Below, piece by piece: positions 34,491-45,290 of a stretch of DNA of 64,000 bases. The stretch comes from Ascaphus truei (lineage: Eukaryota > Chordata > Amphibia > Anura > Ascaphidae). Every line of letters starts with the position of its first letter. The first letter of the stretch is position 1. The notes below the pieces were generated by a model, which saw nothing but the letters and a program-made list of their open reading frames with translations, had not been told where the DNA came from and made no database searches. The DNA lies in NCBI GenBank assembly GCA_036426205.1, contig WSYH01000848.1, positions 1 through 64,000 of the forward strand, in the 5' to 3' direction. The position numbers and the translations under genes are program-made.

Positions 34491-34735
34491 ATGTCCCAGG
34501 CCTTAGGCTAAGGCCCCGCTCCCAGAGTCAGCGCACCTGCGCTGCTGACAGGCGGTGCGCTGACATACACAGACCGCGATCTGCGGTCTGTAGGGAGCGG
34601 GAGGTGGGCGGGAGGTGGGAGGTTTGATCGGGAGGTGGGCGGTTTGACAGGGAGGGGGGGCGTGGCTTGAGCGGAGGGACCCGCTACTCTCCCCCCCTCC
34701 CTCCACGGACTCGGGCTGGAGCTGGAAGGTAAGTT
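34491..34735. mobile_element. fragment of GC-rich MITE
   Basis: CCCAGGCCTTAGGCTAAGGCCCCGC at its two ends of similarity (shown here only in part: CAGGCCTTAG and TAAGGCCCCG) relates to the MITEs at 28129 and 29142. A palindromic block AGACCGCGATCTGCGGTCT lies at about 34570. Right end not found. Confidence 0.4.
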
Positions 34736-34740
34736 TAAAC

Positions 34741-34880
34741 ACACACACGCAGGCACTCATTCATACACACACACACACGCACACACACACACACAGACAG
34801 AGGCAGGCACTCACGCACTCGGGCACACACATACACACACAGACAGGCACGCACGCACTCAGACACACACACACAGGGTC
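34741..34880. repeat. CA-type microsatellite
   Basis: ACACAC-rich stretch interspersed with CACGCA and CAGACA words. Confidence 0.85.
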
Positions 34881-35177
34881 ATAAATGTATTTTCTTGTAG
34901 CCGGTTTGCATTTAATGGTGTACATAGAGTATGTCTGATCAGCCTACTTTGTAAAACTAGTTAAAAAACATTGTTTTTATATATAAATATTGTGCCCGAC
35001 AAATCCGGTCGCCACGGGCAACCAGATTTGACCCCTTGGTGACACCGCCTCATGGACACGCAGCGCACGCGGTTCTGTGCTTGTTAAAAAAAAAAATGTT
35101 TAAAATCCTTCTTCCTGATTGGTTAGACAAGACTTGGCGTCCTGCCAGGTTTTTTTTTTTTTTTTTTGCCAGCAGGG

Positions 35178-35936
35178 TGGTGCACCTGCAAGTAACAGGA
35201 CTCCTGAGTCTCCCGCTTGGTGTTATAGAGGATATCATCAGGACAGGTAGCTGAGGTAGTGGGTGCGAGTCCACCTGCACGTGCAGCGCCTCCACCTCAT
35301 CAGGATCTATGCTTCCGCAGGGAGATGGTCCTGGTGAGGAACTCCTTCTCGGTGGTGACTGCCACTGCAGAGTAATCTCACACTCACACAGTGGGGGTTT
35401 CTTTGAACATGACATCTTTATTGTAGGTTGGGATGTAGCAGACTGCCCCATGCAGCTGCCGGCTCTAGCCGCACATCTCGCCATGCTGTCCCTTTGCCAG
35501 GTACGCCCTCCCGTATTGAAGTGGGATTCCCTTTCTCCCAGGGAGATCACCACTGCGCCAGGTCCCTGGACACAGTGTGGCTTAGACAGACTTGACTGGT
35601 CACTCTGCTACCGCTAGTTACAGCACTAGGGTCACAAAAGTATTCCTCCAATCCCTTATGCCGTAGCATACATTTTACCAGCTGCTTCACACAACTGCTG
35701 GCTAACACTTCCTTCCAACTAACTGACAGTGTTATGCCCTTTATACCTCAGGGGGCAGGCGCATCTTTGATGTCAATATCCAGAGACTCAGAGCATACAG
35801 CCACTCCCTTCCTTACACAGGGCACCACACCAGGGTGTGAGGGTAAACCTCCATAACTACTGTTGGCAGGCCTGTACTTACCAGGGCTTACTGCCAACAG
35901 GGAAGATGTACGCAGTCATTATTATGCATGGCTACA
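35178..35936 (-). mobile_element. minus-strand LTR (LTR-3) with TATA box and polyadenylation signal
   Basis: On the minus strand it starts TGTAGCCATG right after a polypurine tract CCAGGGGGAGTA (35948-35937). TATAAA is at 35745-35740 and AATAAA at 35422-35417, the spacing expected for U3-R-U5. A GTGCAGCGCCTCCAC block at about 35282 also occurs in the LTR at 45291-46324, so the two LTRs are related. The far end (about 35178) is approximate. Confidence 0.6.
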
Positions 35937-36126
35937 TACTCCCCCTGGTTATACCCACCGTCCCGGCTGGGACCTAAATTTGGTGTACCTTGCGCCAGGA
36001 AACACTGCAAAAGATCACACAAATAACATGGCAAACATCTTCACATTGACATAATAATGCAAGCCCATCTCACTCACTGACCAGCAGGGAGCGCTAAAGA
36101 AAAAGCAGACCACTCTAATTTGGCAC

Positions 36127-36310
36127 TCAATAGTAATGTCGAGGATCTGGTTTCTTCACCTCCCGCCCCGCGGCATCATGCACAGTCACGCTGTATTCCC
36201 GTGGTATCCCTCGCTCATTGCAATACACCACTTTGTGCATGTACACACTGCGTCCTATCTTCCAGACCCGCATAAGTTGGGACACCCTCATAGTGGGGCT
36301 CAAATCAGGA
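36127..36310 (-). pseudogene. C-terminal protein fragment upstream of LTR-3
   Basis: The minus-strand frame ends in VKKPDPRHYY and a stop, about 180 bp before the polypurine tract of LTR-3, on the same strand. Content such as MRVSQLMRVWKIGRSVYMHK is not low-complexity. Position argues for the C-terminus of the element's last open frame (pol or a third ORF), but I do not recognise a domain. The frame's first residues (right of about 36310) belong to the antisense of the neighbouring PLE and are not part of it. Confidence 0.35.
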
Positions 36311-36687
36311 TCAAACATTTTCTTAACTGTGAATCGTGCTTTGTTGTTTACATGATAAAATGCCCATGCGGTCGCCACTACGTGGGTAAAACCTCACGTA
36401 TGTTAAAGGAAAGGATCGCGATTCATCGTTCCACTATTAGAAAGGCATTGAACAGCACTGATGACAACACTGAGCTTAAATATCTACCTGTTGCTAGACA
36501 CTTTAAAGAAATGCGGCATTCTCTAGCTACTATGCGCTGTATGCCCATTCTTCAAGGGCAGCCACCACCACAAGATGGGGACAGAAATAAGATTCTATTG
36601 CAACAGGAAGCGAGATTGATTTATGAGCTCAGGACTATTTCACCACATGGACTCAATGAGGACTTAAAGCTGGGCTGCTTTCTGTAA
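36303..36687 (+). pseudogene. Penelope-like element family B, GIY-YIG endonuclease (5'-truncated)
   Basis: The plus-strand frame gives about 127 residues: CESCFVVYMIKCPCGRHYVG with KTSRMLKERI, the GIY-YIG fold (VVYMIKC for GIY, HYVGKT for YIG, the arginine in KERI), a histidine-containing helix, and a C-terminal NKILLQQEARLIYEL with the expected glutamate. It ends with a natural stop at 36685-36687 (HGLNEDLKLGCFL). In this family the C-terminal ending resembles that of family A (WDLRCFL), but the sequence is otherwise different. The RT is missing: the element is cut at about 36303 against the LTR-3 fragment. The endonuclease domain alone is undamaged, although without RT it cannot transpose. 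Confidence 0.8.
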
Positions 36688-37285
36688 TATTTTATTTCTG
36701 TAATACTTTATTGCATGTGATCTCCATAGTTTTGTCAATTTTCTTCCATGTTCCCTTTCCCTGTATGTTTTATTTTTGTTCACATCTTTGCACTATGGTG
36801 TCTTCACCCCTAGGTGACCCAGGTCTGACTCCTATCAGCATTACATCATATGACTTAACACTGTGAATCAGGATGTCCATAGTTGTGAGGTATTTTTGTC
36901 TTTTAAACTTTGTGTACATATTAGTTTCACAGCTTTCATCTAGTGTTTCTTAGCCTTAGATGTCCATAGGAAATTTGCATTAGCACAGCTAGCAATTTAG
37001 TGATTGCATAGACATTCTTTCAGCAGTCAGTTTGCACTGTTATCATATGCGCCACCAGGGGCGCTGTTGCTATTTGATTGTGTATATGTGTTTTTTCAGT
37101 GTCCCCCATGACTTACCTTAGAAGCAGTTATCCCATTGGTGCTGGCTAGTTACGTTTTTTTCTATTGGTGCTTCTTGGAGGTGGGCTGTAACTGGGATGG
37201 TTAATTAGGTTTTCTAATTGGTTTCAGGTGTTTTGTTGCATGATGTTGGGGGTATATATGGGAGCTTAGAACAGTCACTTGTTGC
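36688..37285 (+). other. PLE-B 3' untranslated region
   Basis: AT-rich, non-coding DNA between the endonuclease stop and the ribozyme-like motif; its last 150 bp (GTTTTGTTGCATGATGTTGG, then GGGTATATATGGGAGC) resemble a small promoter with a TATA-like sequence just upstream of the ribozyme. Confidence 0.45.
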
Positions 37286-37286
37286 A

Positions 37287-37331
37287 CTGCCCTGAGGAAG
37301 GTCCCTCTACGAGGACCGAAATGTTGGCGGC
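37287..37331 (+). ncRNA. hammerhead-ribozyme motif in PLE-B pLTR
   Basis: CTGAGGA (37292-37298), stem II GGTCC (37300-37304) with GGACC (37313-37317), GAAA (37318-37321), then TGTT with the cleavage-type triplet GTT (37323-37325). Stem I: CTGCC before the core pairs with GGCGG after the triplet (one G-U pair). Core positions all fit CUGANGA...GAAA...GUH. GAAATGTT instead of the palindromic GAAACGTT looks like a CpG-to-TpG change and weakens an intermolecular stem III. Confidence 0.6.
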
Positions 37332-37410
37332 CCTGTGTTCACAATACACACTTTTTGGATTATTACTGCGGTGTGCTGTCTTTTGTCATCAGGATCCCCC
37401 TGGTTACCAC

Positions 37411-37449
<39 letters not shown>
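37411..37449. repeat. TA microsatellite
   Basis: About 19 TA dinucleotides within the PLE-B pLTR. Confidence 0.9.
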
Positions 37450-37452
<3 letters not shown>

Positions 37453-37755
37453 TTATTATATTCACACCAGGGAATTTGTGCACCCATTTTATCTCTATAG
37501 TAAAGGTAAGTATGATACTGGCCAGATTTTAATTGCACTACACACATACAGTAGCGGCCGAGCTGACTCTAATGCGGCTGCCCCTGCAGTTTACAAAAAA
37601 GTTGTGTGTGCTGTGCACGCGCATAGTAAGTGAAACTTCTTTGTGTGTTGGCATCAACATATAAAGTAACAATAATATTAGATGTTGTTATAGATGTTTG
37701 TAATAAAATTGAATCATTTTTAGATGTTACAATTGTATAGTTTTATTTTTTGCTT
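37450..37755. other. spacer between PLE-B and the Helentron
   Basis: Contains the end of the PLE-B pLTR and the 3' flank of the Helentron; the exact 3' terminus of the transposon was not identified. No gene. Confidence 0.4.
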
Positions 37756-39606
37756 TTAAAAATACATACTATCATTTTTAATACATGAAATAATCGACTT
37801 ATGATAACTGAAGTGAGATACATATATTGTCGATTCTAAATGTCGTTGAAAAACTGCATCAATAGTGGATCCAGATGTTGTAGTTGCTATGGCTGGATTG
37901 GTGTTGAGAGTTAAATTGAAATGTTCTTGTAGTAATGTAATAAGTGGTAGAGCTTCTTGAGATAGAAAGTTGATGTTAAAATCACCAGTTAATATGATGG
38001 GTAGTTTGTCGTAATGTTTGTTGAATAATCCATCACCTTCAATAGAGTACGGTAGTAGAATGAAATGAATGAATTTGATGATATTCTGTACTGTTTGGTT
38101 TGGGGAACAATATATGACGATGGAGAGGACAATTTTGCCATTTGGTAAGATATACTCTGCTGCACATATGTCTCCTATTGGTGGGACATTAACTGCTAAC
38201 CCTGTAGCCTGACTGTCAATTATATGCATATGAGGCCTCATAATATGTCTATTGTTGCGTTTGTTATGATATATAGCAACTCCACCGACTATAACATGTT
38301 GGCATTTAAATTTAACAACACACTCAAAGTTATCAATAGTAACATTTTCATTGTTGTGTAACCAAGTCTCGGAAAGTAGTAATATGTTACACTGTTGCGT
38401 AACTGTATCAGTGAGGTCTGTGTTGTGTGCTCGAAGGCTTTGGCAATTTAGTGAGAATACACAACAATTAGTTGGGTCTTTGAGTACATTAAGTAAAGTT
38501 TCTTGCAGGGTCTGTAGTTTGTTGTTTTTTAGTCTTGAAAACTCATTTTGTAGGTCAATTGTGGACGTAGCGTTTCTAAGTCCATGATAAAATTTATTTT
38601 CACCATTTGCTGCGACAATGTACAGACCATTGATGTCAGTGACTCGTGATAAAGCAACGTATACTAATTGTTGCTCATGTCCCTTTTCATACTCGTAGAC
38701 TACGGAATTAAATGTGCCACCTTGTGATTTATGTATTGTTATTGCACAAGCCGGGATCAATGGAAAATGATTTCGTTTAGCCGTGATAGTTCTATTTTTA
38801 TTTAGTGCTATACTTGATGTCCGTCTTGTTATTGGCACAGCAGATGGGTTGATGTTGTTTGCTTGCATGTAATGAGCGTATTTTTTGCAAGCTATTTTTC
38901 CCACTTTTGGCGATGTAAGAAAAGTTAGCCATACCCGTTGTATTTGTCCCTCATCGCTGTATTGGATGTGAGCTAATGAGCTTAAGGCGCCATTTGCTAT
39001 GCCGTCAGAGACATCTACATTAGTTGTTACGAGATATGGCTTTGCAATGACAAGCGGTAGTTCATAGGGTAAGCCGCCGGTATCCAGAAAAGACATTTTA
39101 TAAAGTTTTTGTCGAACGTGGGCTTTCTGCTCTGCGTTTCTACAGCCAATAAAGATATCTATTGCCGTTGAAATAGTTTTTTCTGGTGCGGCACTCAGGA
39201 TGGATTGGTTGTAGGTGTTCACTGAATCATTACGCAAAAAGAGACGTATTCCGTTGGCACATAGATGGTCCGCGTCTTCCTTGGTGTAGAAACGTGATTC
39301 AATGAGTTTTTGCTCACATTCATCTAATTTTATGCCATTACCAATTTTAGTTTTTACAGTTGAGAAGGTTATGTTTGACAGGCGCATAACTTCATCTAGT
39401 TCATAGTATTTCAGTCCACGCCATTGTTTAATTTGTTTATAGATGGGTGTTGCTCGAACTGGAGGTAACTGACGTAAGTCGCCAATGAGAAAGAGGCTTT
39501 GGCCACCAAAGTTGGTTTCAACATTTCCAGTTATCTGCTTCAGCCTGGCATGCAACGGCAGCTTTTCCAGTTGATGCGCAAGTATTATATGACTTGCAGT
39601 ATCCAT
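37756..39606 (-). pseudogene. Helentron unit A: PIF1-type helicase C-terminal part and EEP endonuclease
   Basis: A 616-residue uninterrupted minus-strand frame. The helicase motifs are GDLRQLPPVR (motif III), TIHKSQGGTF (motif V) and VYVALSRVT (motif VI). After a linker, an endonuclease-exonuclease-phosphatase domain begins at about residue 380: FSLNCQSLRAH, LLLSETWLHNN, a glycine-rich strand, then LTGDFNIN and a C-terminal FSYHKSIIS, where SDH would be usual. Helicase plus non-LTR-type endonuclease on one protein is the hallmark of Helentrons. The first residues (MDTASHI to LPLHA) are out of frame with the true protein: 178 bp seen in unit B are deleted here, removing the Walker B box. The endonuclease, however, is complete. 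Confidence 0.85.
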
Positions 39607-39742
39607 CAGTGTTAGTGAAGCGATTTAAAATGTCCATTAGAAGGCGTATGACAAAAGTTTTGCCACAGCCCGCGAGGCCAGTAAGGAATATTTGAAGTGG
39701 TTCGCTATTTGGAGAAAGTAGACTCCAAATGACATGCATCAA
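39518..39742 (-). pseudogene. Helentron unit A: Walker A part of the helicase
   Basis: The short frame carries FLTGLAGCGKTFVIRLLMDI, the P-loop of the PIF1 helicase, and then STGKAAVAC, after which the reading frame is lost at the 178-bp deletion (junction near 39550). It overlaps the adjoining frames by a few bases, showing frameshifts on both sides. Confidence 0.8.
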
Positions 39743-41214
39743 GAGTCCTTTTTGTTTTTCATTTGCATTAGTTTGCAGAATTGCTCCTTACTGAGTAAGT
39801 TCTCACGTTTCTTAGCTACAGCACCAAGTTTGTTGAGGGTGGCGAGTTTAAGATCTGCATTCATTGCACTTTCAGGATTATCATAAAACTGTTTGAATGC
39901 ATTGGGGTCTTCTTGTAATCGAGTCACTAACGTATTTAAGTCGTTTTGGCATGTCTCGTCGGGATCTGCTGTCCCTTCCTCTCTGCACATTTCTTTGCAT
40001 ATTTGTATTGTTTTACGAATGTTCAAGTCGGATTCGTATATTTTGCGTTGTTGTAAGATGAGCTCTTCATTATTATTGTATATGGTAACAAATTTTATCT
40101 CTGATAGAATGTCCTCCTCCTCGTTGCGAAATGCTATGTGTAAAGTAACCATTTCACGTTTATATTCGTTAATATCTTCAGCCATGTCATAATTACGGTA
40201 GCGTATGACACGTGGAAACTGTCGTTTTTTGTAAACTCTTTTGGCATTACATGTGTAATTAGCAACAAAAGATGCCAATGTTAAATTTTCTAAATCTAAT
40301 GGTCTTTTCTCATATTTGTCAAACCAGTTGTCTTTCCAAATATCACTGGAATCATCTGTGAGGTCCTGTTCATTCATTTCATCGTTAGATTTCTTAAGTC
40401 GCTGCCGTTCAATGGGCCAGACGGTGGGTATGTAAACTACGACTACTGAGCTCTGAGACATGGGTTGGCGTAGTAAATACCAGGCGGCTTCTTGGCTTGT
40501 GATTTCTACGGTGTTGAGCATGTCGATGCTTAGCTTTCTGGTAATTTCAATTATATCAAATTCAGGATGTTCATTCATGATGTTAATGATCTGTCGTTGT
40601 AGGTTACTGATACCTCTATTTATTTTGTTAACATATTTTACGACATACGCAGCACAAGAGTATTCTTCAGTTAAAAATTGTATGTCAGTATTGGACTGTA
40701 GAACGTTAAATATGAAATTATTGAATGGATTGTGCCACTTTTCACTTGGTTCTCTCTTTAGGAAAACTTTCGGTCTTTTAATGCCAGCTCTGAGAACATC
40801 TAAGTAGTAGTCGTATGAACGTATATTATTTGCTATAAAGAATGTGTCTATATTGGCGTAATTGTTGTTCTCTAGATTGTTCCACATTGTTTTGTAATGA
40901 GCAGCATATTTTTTTTGACGTTGGTCTGTTTTGGGCATTGGCACTAATATAGTTGTTTTGCGACACGGCATGAATGGCGCTTCAAAACGACATATTTGTT
41001 GCTTATTTGTGGCAATTTTCTTGTAACACGTAAACGTATGTTTGTGTGTTTGAAGTTTGATATGTCCAGAAGCATTGCTAGCCGATACAGATATCAGTTG
41101 ATCTATCATGGCAATAGCGTCGGTTTTGTTTGCACCAAGTGGGTCGGCTGGGGCTTTTAACCAAAGGAGAATGTGAGCATGTGGACTACCACGATGTTGG
41201 AACTCTATTCGCAT
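39739..41214 (-). pseudogene. Helentron unit A: Rep (HUH endonuclease) domain
   Basis: A 491-residue frame beginning MRIEFQHRGSPHAHILLWL. PHAH is the HUH metal-binding motif. About 180 residues later, AAYVVKYVNKINR contains the Y-x-x-K-Y catalytic tyrosine pattern of rolling-circle Rep. The remaining C-terminal part links to the helicase. The upstream residues before MRIEF differ from unit B: a deletion removes the GTFYVINYFK block, so the frame upstream (41186-41652) is disjoint. Rep nicks DNA and joins to the 5' end at rolling-circle transposition. Residues for catalysis are all present here. Confidence 0.85.
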
Positions 41215-41652
41215 AAAAGGGGCTTGATCTTTTTGACTGTAGTATATTCATAAGAACATCAACAATTTTATTGAAGTATATGGCACATGTAACTGCATCC
41301 TCATTAATTAATGTAGTCTTGTCCATGAAATGTAAATTTGCTGCATCATTCTCACTAATATCTGTACCATTGTTTTGGAACTTGTAAAGTATTTTAAGTA
41401 ATCGAGGCCAACCAAGTTCATTAGCACTCAGAGTTAAGAACATGGTTGGTTTTCCAAGCTGTCTTATCATAGCAAACAAATCACGTTTGCGTTGTGCCCA
41501 GTAATATGTAGAATTTGGAATGGTACGTAGAAAAGCTAAGTTGTTCTCTATGCAGTTGTTGATGTACTGTTTAGATTCAACATGGTGACGTGTAAGTTTG
41601 GTGTCCTTTCCTATGAACTTGAATGCAACCGTAAGAGAGTCGCGTGTTCTTA
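41186..41652 (-). pseudogene. Helentron unit A: region between N-terminus and Rep
   Basis: From LRTRDSLTVAFKFIGKDTK through the conserved [20 protein letters not shown], the helitron-like N-terminal domain seen upstream of Rep. It begins exactly at the tandem-duplication joint (41652/41653), so the transposon's true N-terminus is missing in this unit. Confidence 0.75.
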
Positions 41653-42285
41653 AATGAAATGAATGAATTTGATGATATTCTGTACTGTTTGGTTTGGTGA
41701 ACAATATATGACGATGGAGAGGACAATTTTGCCATTTGGTAAGATATACTCTGCTGCACATATGTCTCCTATTGGTGGGACATTAACTGCTATCCCTGTA
41801 GTCTGACTGTCAATTATATGCATATGAGGCCTCATAATATGTCTATTGTTGCGTTTGTTATGATATATAGTAACTCCACCGACTATAACATGTTGGCGTT
41901 TAAATTTAACAACACACTCAAAGTTATCAATAGTAACATTTTCATTGTTGTGTAACCAAGTCTCGGAAAGTAGTAATATGTTACACTGTTGCGTAACTGT
42001 ATCAGTGAGATCTGTGTTGTGTGCTCGAAGGCTTTGGCAATTTAGTGAGAATACACAACAATTAGTTGGGTCTTTGAGTACATTAAGTAAAGTTTCTTGC
42101 AGGGTCTTTAATTTGATGTTTTTTAGTCTTGAAAACTCATTTTGTAGGTCAATTGTGGACGTAGCGTTTCTAAGTCCATGATAAAATTTCTTTTGACCAT
42201 TTGCTGCGACAATGTACAGACCATTGATGTCAGTGACTCGCGATAAAGCAACGTATACTAATTGTTGCTCATGTCCCTTTTCATA
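41653..42285 (-). pseudogene. Helentron unit B: truncated EEP endonuclease
   Basis: Matches unit A from the VYEYEKG region through the endonuclease up to NIIKFIHFI and then stops: the catalytic GDFN motif and C-terminus are not in this unit. It is fused to unit A at AATGAAATGAATG (about 41653). A TAG replaces the GAG codon of VVYEYEKG at about 42289. Confidence 0.75.
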
Positions 42286-43200
42286 CTAGTAGACTACGAA
42301 ATTAAATGTGCCACCTTGTGATTTATGTATTGTTATTGCACAAGCAATAATCAATGGAAAGTGATTTCGTTTAGCCGTGATAGTTCTTTTTTTATTTAGT
42401 GCTATACTTGATGTCCGTCTTGTTATTGGCACAGCAGATGGGTTGATGTTGTTGGCTTGCATGTAATGAGCGTATTTTTTGCGAGCTATTTTTCCCACTT
42501 TTGGCGATGTAAGAAAAGTTAGCCATATCCGTTGTATTTGTCCATCATCGCTGTATTGGATGTGAGCTAATGATCCTAAGGCACCATTTGCTAAGCCGTC
42601 AGAGACATCTACATTAGTTGTTACGAGATATGGCTTTGCAATGACAAGCGGTAGTTCATAGGGTAAGCCGCCGGTATCCAGAACAGACATTTTATAAAGT
42701 TTTTGTCGAACATGGGCTTTCTGCTCTGCGTTTCTACAGCCAATAAAGATATCTATTGCCGTTGAAATAGTTTTTTCTGGTGCGGCACTCAGGATGGATT
42801 GGTTGTAGGTGTTCACTGAATCATTACGCAAAAAGAGACGTATTCCGTTGGCACATAGATGGTCCGCGTCTTCCTTGGTGTAGAAACGTGATTCAATGAG
42901 TTTTTGCTCACATTCATCTAATTTTATGCCATTACCAATTTTAGTTTGCACAGTTGAGAAGGTTATGTTTGACAGGCGCATAACTTCATCTAGTTCATAG
43001 TATTTCAGTCCACGCCATTGTTTAATTTGTTTATAGATGGGTGTTGCTCGAACTGGAGGTAAGTGACGTAAGTCGCCAATGAGAAAGAGGCTTTGGCCAC
43101 CAAAGTTGGTTTCAACATTTCCAGTTATCTGCTTCAGCCTGGCATCAATTTGAAACAGTAACCCAGCACCTATCATGCTCACTTCATCAATGATAATCAC
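42286..43200 (-). pseudogene. Helentron unit B: helicase motor core
   Basis: 304 residues starting MIIIDEVSMIGAG, i.e. the Walker B DE box that unit A lacks, followed by GDLRHLPPVR, the insert regions and TIHKSQGGTF. It ends at VVY with a nonsense codon (GAG to TAG). More than 95% identical to unit A where both are present, judged by eye. Confidence 0.8.
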
Positions 43201-43369
43201 TTTGATGTATTTAAAAAGACTTCTATATTGTTGTACAACTTCAGTCGAAAGAGGTACATTTTTAGAAATAGATATTTTTAGTGCAGTGTGTACAGTAGTG
43301 CCATCTATTGCAACGGCAGCTTTTCCAGTTGATGCGCAAGTAATATATGAATTGCAGTATCCATCAGTG

Positions 43370-44032
43370 TTAGTGAAGCGATTTGAAAATGTCCATTAGA
43401 AGGCCTATGACAAAAGTTTTGCCACAGCCCGCGGGGCCAGTAATGAATATTTGAAGTGGTTCGCTATTTGGAGAAAGTAGGCTCCAAATGACATGCATCA
43501 AGAGTCCTTTTTGTTTTTCATTTGCATTTTGCATTAGTTTGCAGAATTGCCCCTTACAGAGTAAGTTCTCACGTTTCTTAGCTATAGCACCAAGTTTGTT
43601 GAGGGTGGCGAGTTTAAGATCTGCATTCATTGCACTTTCAGGATTATCATAAAACTGTTTGAATGCATTGGGGTCTTCTTGTAATCGAGTCACTAACGTA
43701 TTTAAGTCGTTTTGGCATGTCTCGTCGGGATCTGCTGTCCCTTCCTCTCTGCACATTTCTTTGCATATTTGTATTGTTTTACGAATGTCCAAGTCGGATT
43801 CGTATATTTTGCGTTGTTGTAAGATGAGCTCTTCATTATTATTGTATATGGTAACAAATTTTATCTCTGATAGAATGTCCTCCTCCTCGTTGCGAAATGC
43901 TATGTGTAAAGTAACCATTTCACGTTTATATTCGTTAATATCTTCAGCCATGTCATAATTACGGTAGCGTGACACGTGGAAACTGTCGTTTTTTGTAAAC
44001 TCTTTTGGCATTACATGTGTAATTAGCAACAA
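43370..44032 (-). pseudogene. Helentron unit B: Rep-helicase linker and Walker A
   Basis: Contains the linker (MAEDINEYKREMVTLHIAF) and FITGPAGCGKTFVIGLLMDI, a complete P-loop. It ends MDIFKSLH because of a frame change between 43365 and 43395 relative to the motor core. A short segment of the linker at the start also shows a 3-bp or frameshift difference from unit A (about 43968). Confidence 0.75.
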
Positions 44033-45000
44033 AAGATGCCAATGTTAAATTTTCTAAATCTAATGGTCTTTTCTCATATTTGTCAAACCAGTTGTCTTTC
44101 CAAATATCACTGGAATCATCTGTGAGGTCCTGTTCATTCATTTCATCGTTGGATTTCTTAAGTCGCTGCCGTTCAATGGGCCAGACGGTGGGTATGTAAA
44201 CTACGACTACTGAGCTCTGAGACATGGGTTGGCGTAGTAAATACCAGGCGGCTTCTTGGCTTGTGATTTCTACGGTGTTGAGCATGTCGATGCTTAGCTT
44301 TCTGGTAATTTCAATTATATCAAATTCAGGATGTTCATTCATGATGTTAATGATCTGTCGTTGTAGGTTACTGATACCTCTATTTATTTTGTTAACATAT
44401 TCTATGACATACGCAGCACAAGAGTATTCTTCAGTTAAAAATTGTATGTCAGTATTGGACTGTAGAACGTTAAATATGAAATTATTGAATGGATTGTGCC
44501 ACTTTTCACTTGGTTCTCTCTTTAGGAAAACTTTCGGTCTTTTAATGCCAGCTCTGAGAACATCTAAGTAGTGGTCGTATGAATGTATATTATTGGCCAT
44601 AAAGAATGTGTCTATATTGGCGTAATTGTTGTTCTCTAGATTGTTCCACATTGTTTTGTAATGAGCAGCATATTTTTTTTGACGTTGGTCTGTTTTGGAC
44701 ATTGGCACTAATATAGTTGTTTTGCGACACGGCATGAATGGAGCTTCAAAACGACATATTTGTTGCTTATTTGTGGCAATTTTCTTGTAACACGTAAACG
44801 TATGTTTGTGTGTTTGAAGTTTGATATGTCCAGAAGCATTGCTATCAGTTGATCTATCATGGCAATAGCATCGGTTTTGTTTGCACCAAGTGGGTCGGCT
44901 GGGGTGTTATTTAACCAAAGGAGAATGTGAGCATGTGGACTACCACGATGTTGGAACTCTATTCACTTAAAATAATTAATGACATAGAATGTTCCAAAGG
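43959..45000 (-). pseudogene. Helentron unit B: Rep domain (disrupted)
   Basis: The long frame 43959-44735 shows MPCRKTTILVPMSKTDQRQK and the tyrosine motif as AAYVIEYVNK, with glutamate in place of the lysine of YVVKYVNK. The HUH block EFQHRGSPHAHILLWL lies further upstream (about 44907-44960) in another frame, separated by small deletions and preceded by a stop after VINYFK. Broken in at least three places. Confidence 0.75.
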
Positions 45001-45290
45001 GGCTTGATCTTTTTGACTGTAGTATATTCATAAGAACATCAACAATTTTATTGAAGTATATGGCACATGTAGCTGCATCCTCATTAATTAATGTAGTCTT
45101 GTCCATGAAATATAAATTTGCTGCATCATCCTCACTAATATCTGTACCATTGTTTTGGAACTTGTAAAGTATTTTAAGTAATCAAGGCCAACCAAGTTCA
45201 TTAGCGCTCAGAGTTAAGAACATGGTTGGTTTTCCAAGCTGTCTTATCATAGCAAACAACTCACATTCGCGTTGTGCCCAGTAATATGTA
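45001..45290 (-). pseudogene. Helentron unit B: domain between N-terminus and Rep, 3' part
   Basis: Same sequence as 41219-41510 in unit A (LGWP replaced by LALI at the TCAAGGCCAACC site, a stop or substitution). The reading is interrupted at 45290 by the solo LTR and resumes at 46325. Confidence 0.75.

Noticed and set aside
33273..34627. Open frames up to 381 residues on both strands across the 26-bp array
   Set aside because: Repeat artefacts of the 26-bp unit; only the first 287 bases of the 33478 frame, up to the donor, have non-repetitive, family-like content.
35050..35553. 167-residue minus-strand frame
   Set aside because: It crosses the LTR-3 R/U5 part, the AATAAA and a homopolymer; composition is not protein-like and it has no motif.
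36313..36378. N-terminal part of the minus-strand frame ending at 36127
   Set aside because: It is antisense to the GIY-YIG coding sequence of PLE-B, so not part of the retroelement protein.
40460..40807. Plus-strand frames inside the Helentron (also 39893-40192, 44224-44571)
   Set aside because: Antisense shadows of conserved minus-strand Rep coding; present in both units only because the units are duplicates.
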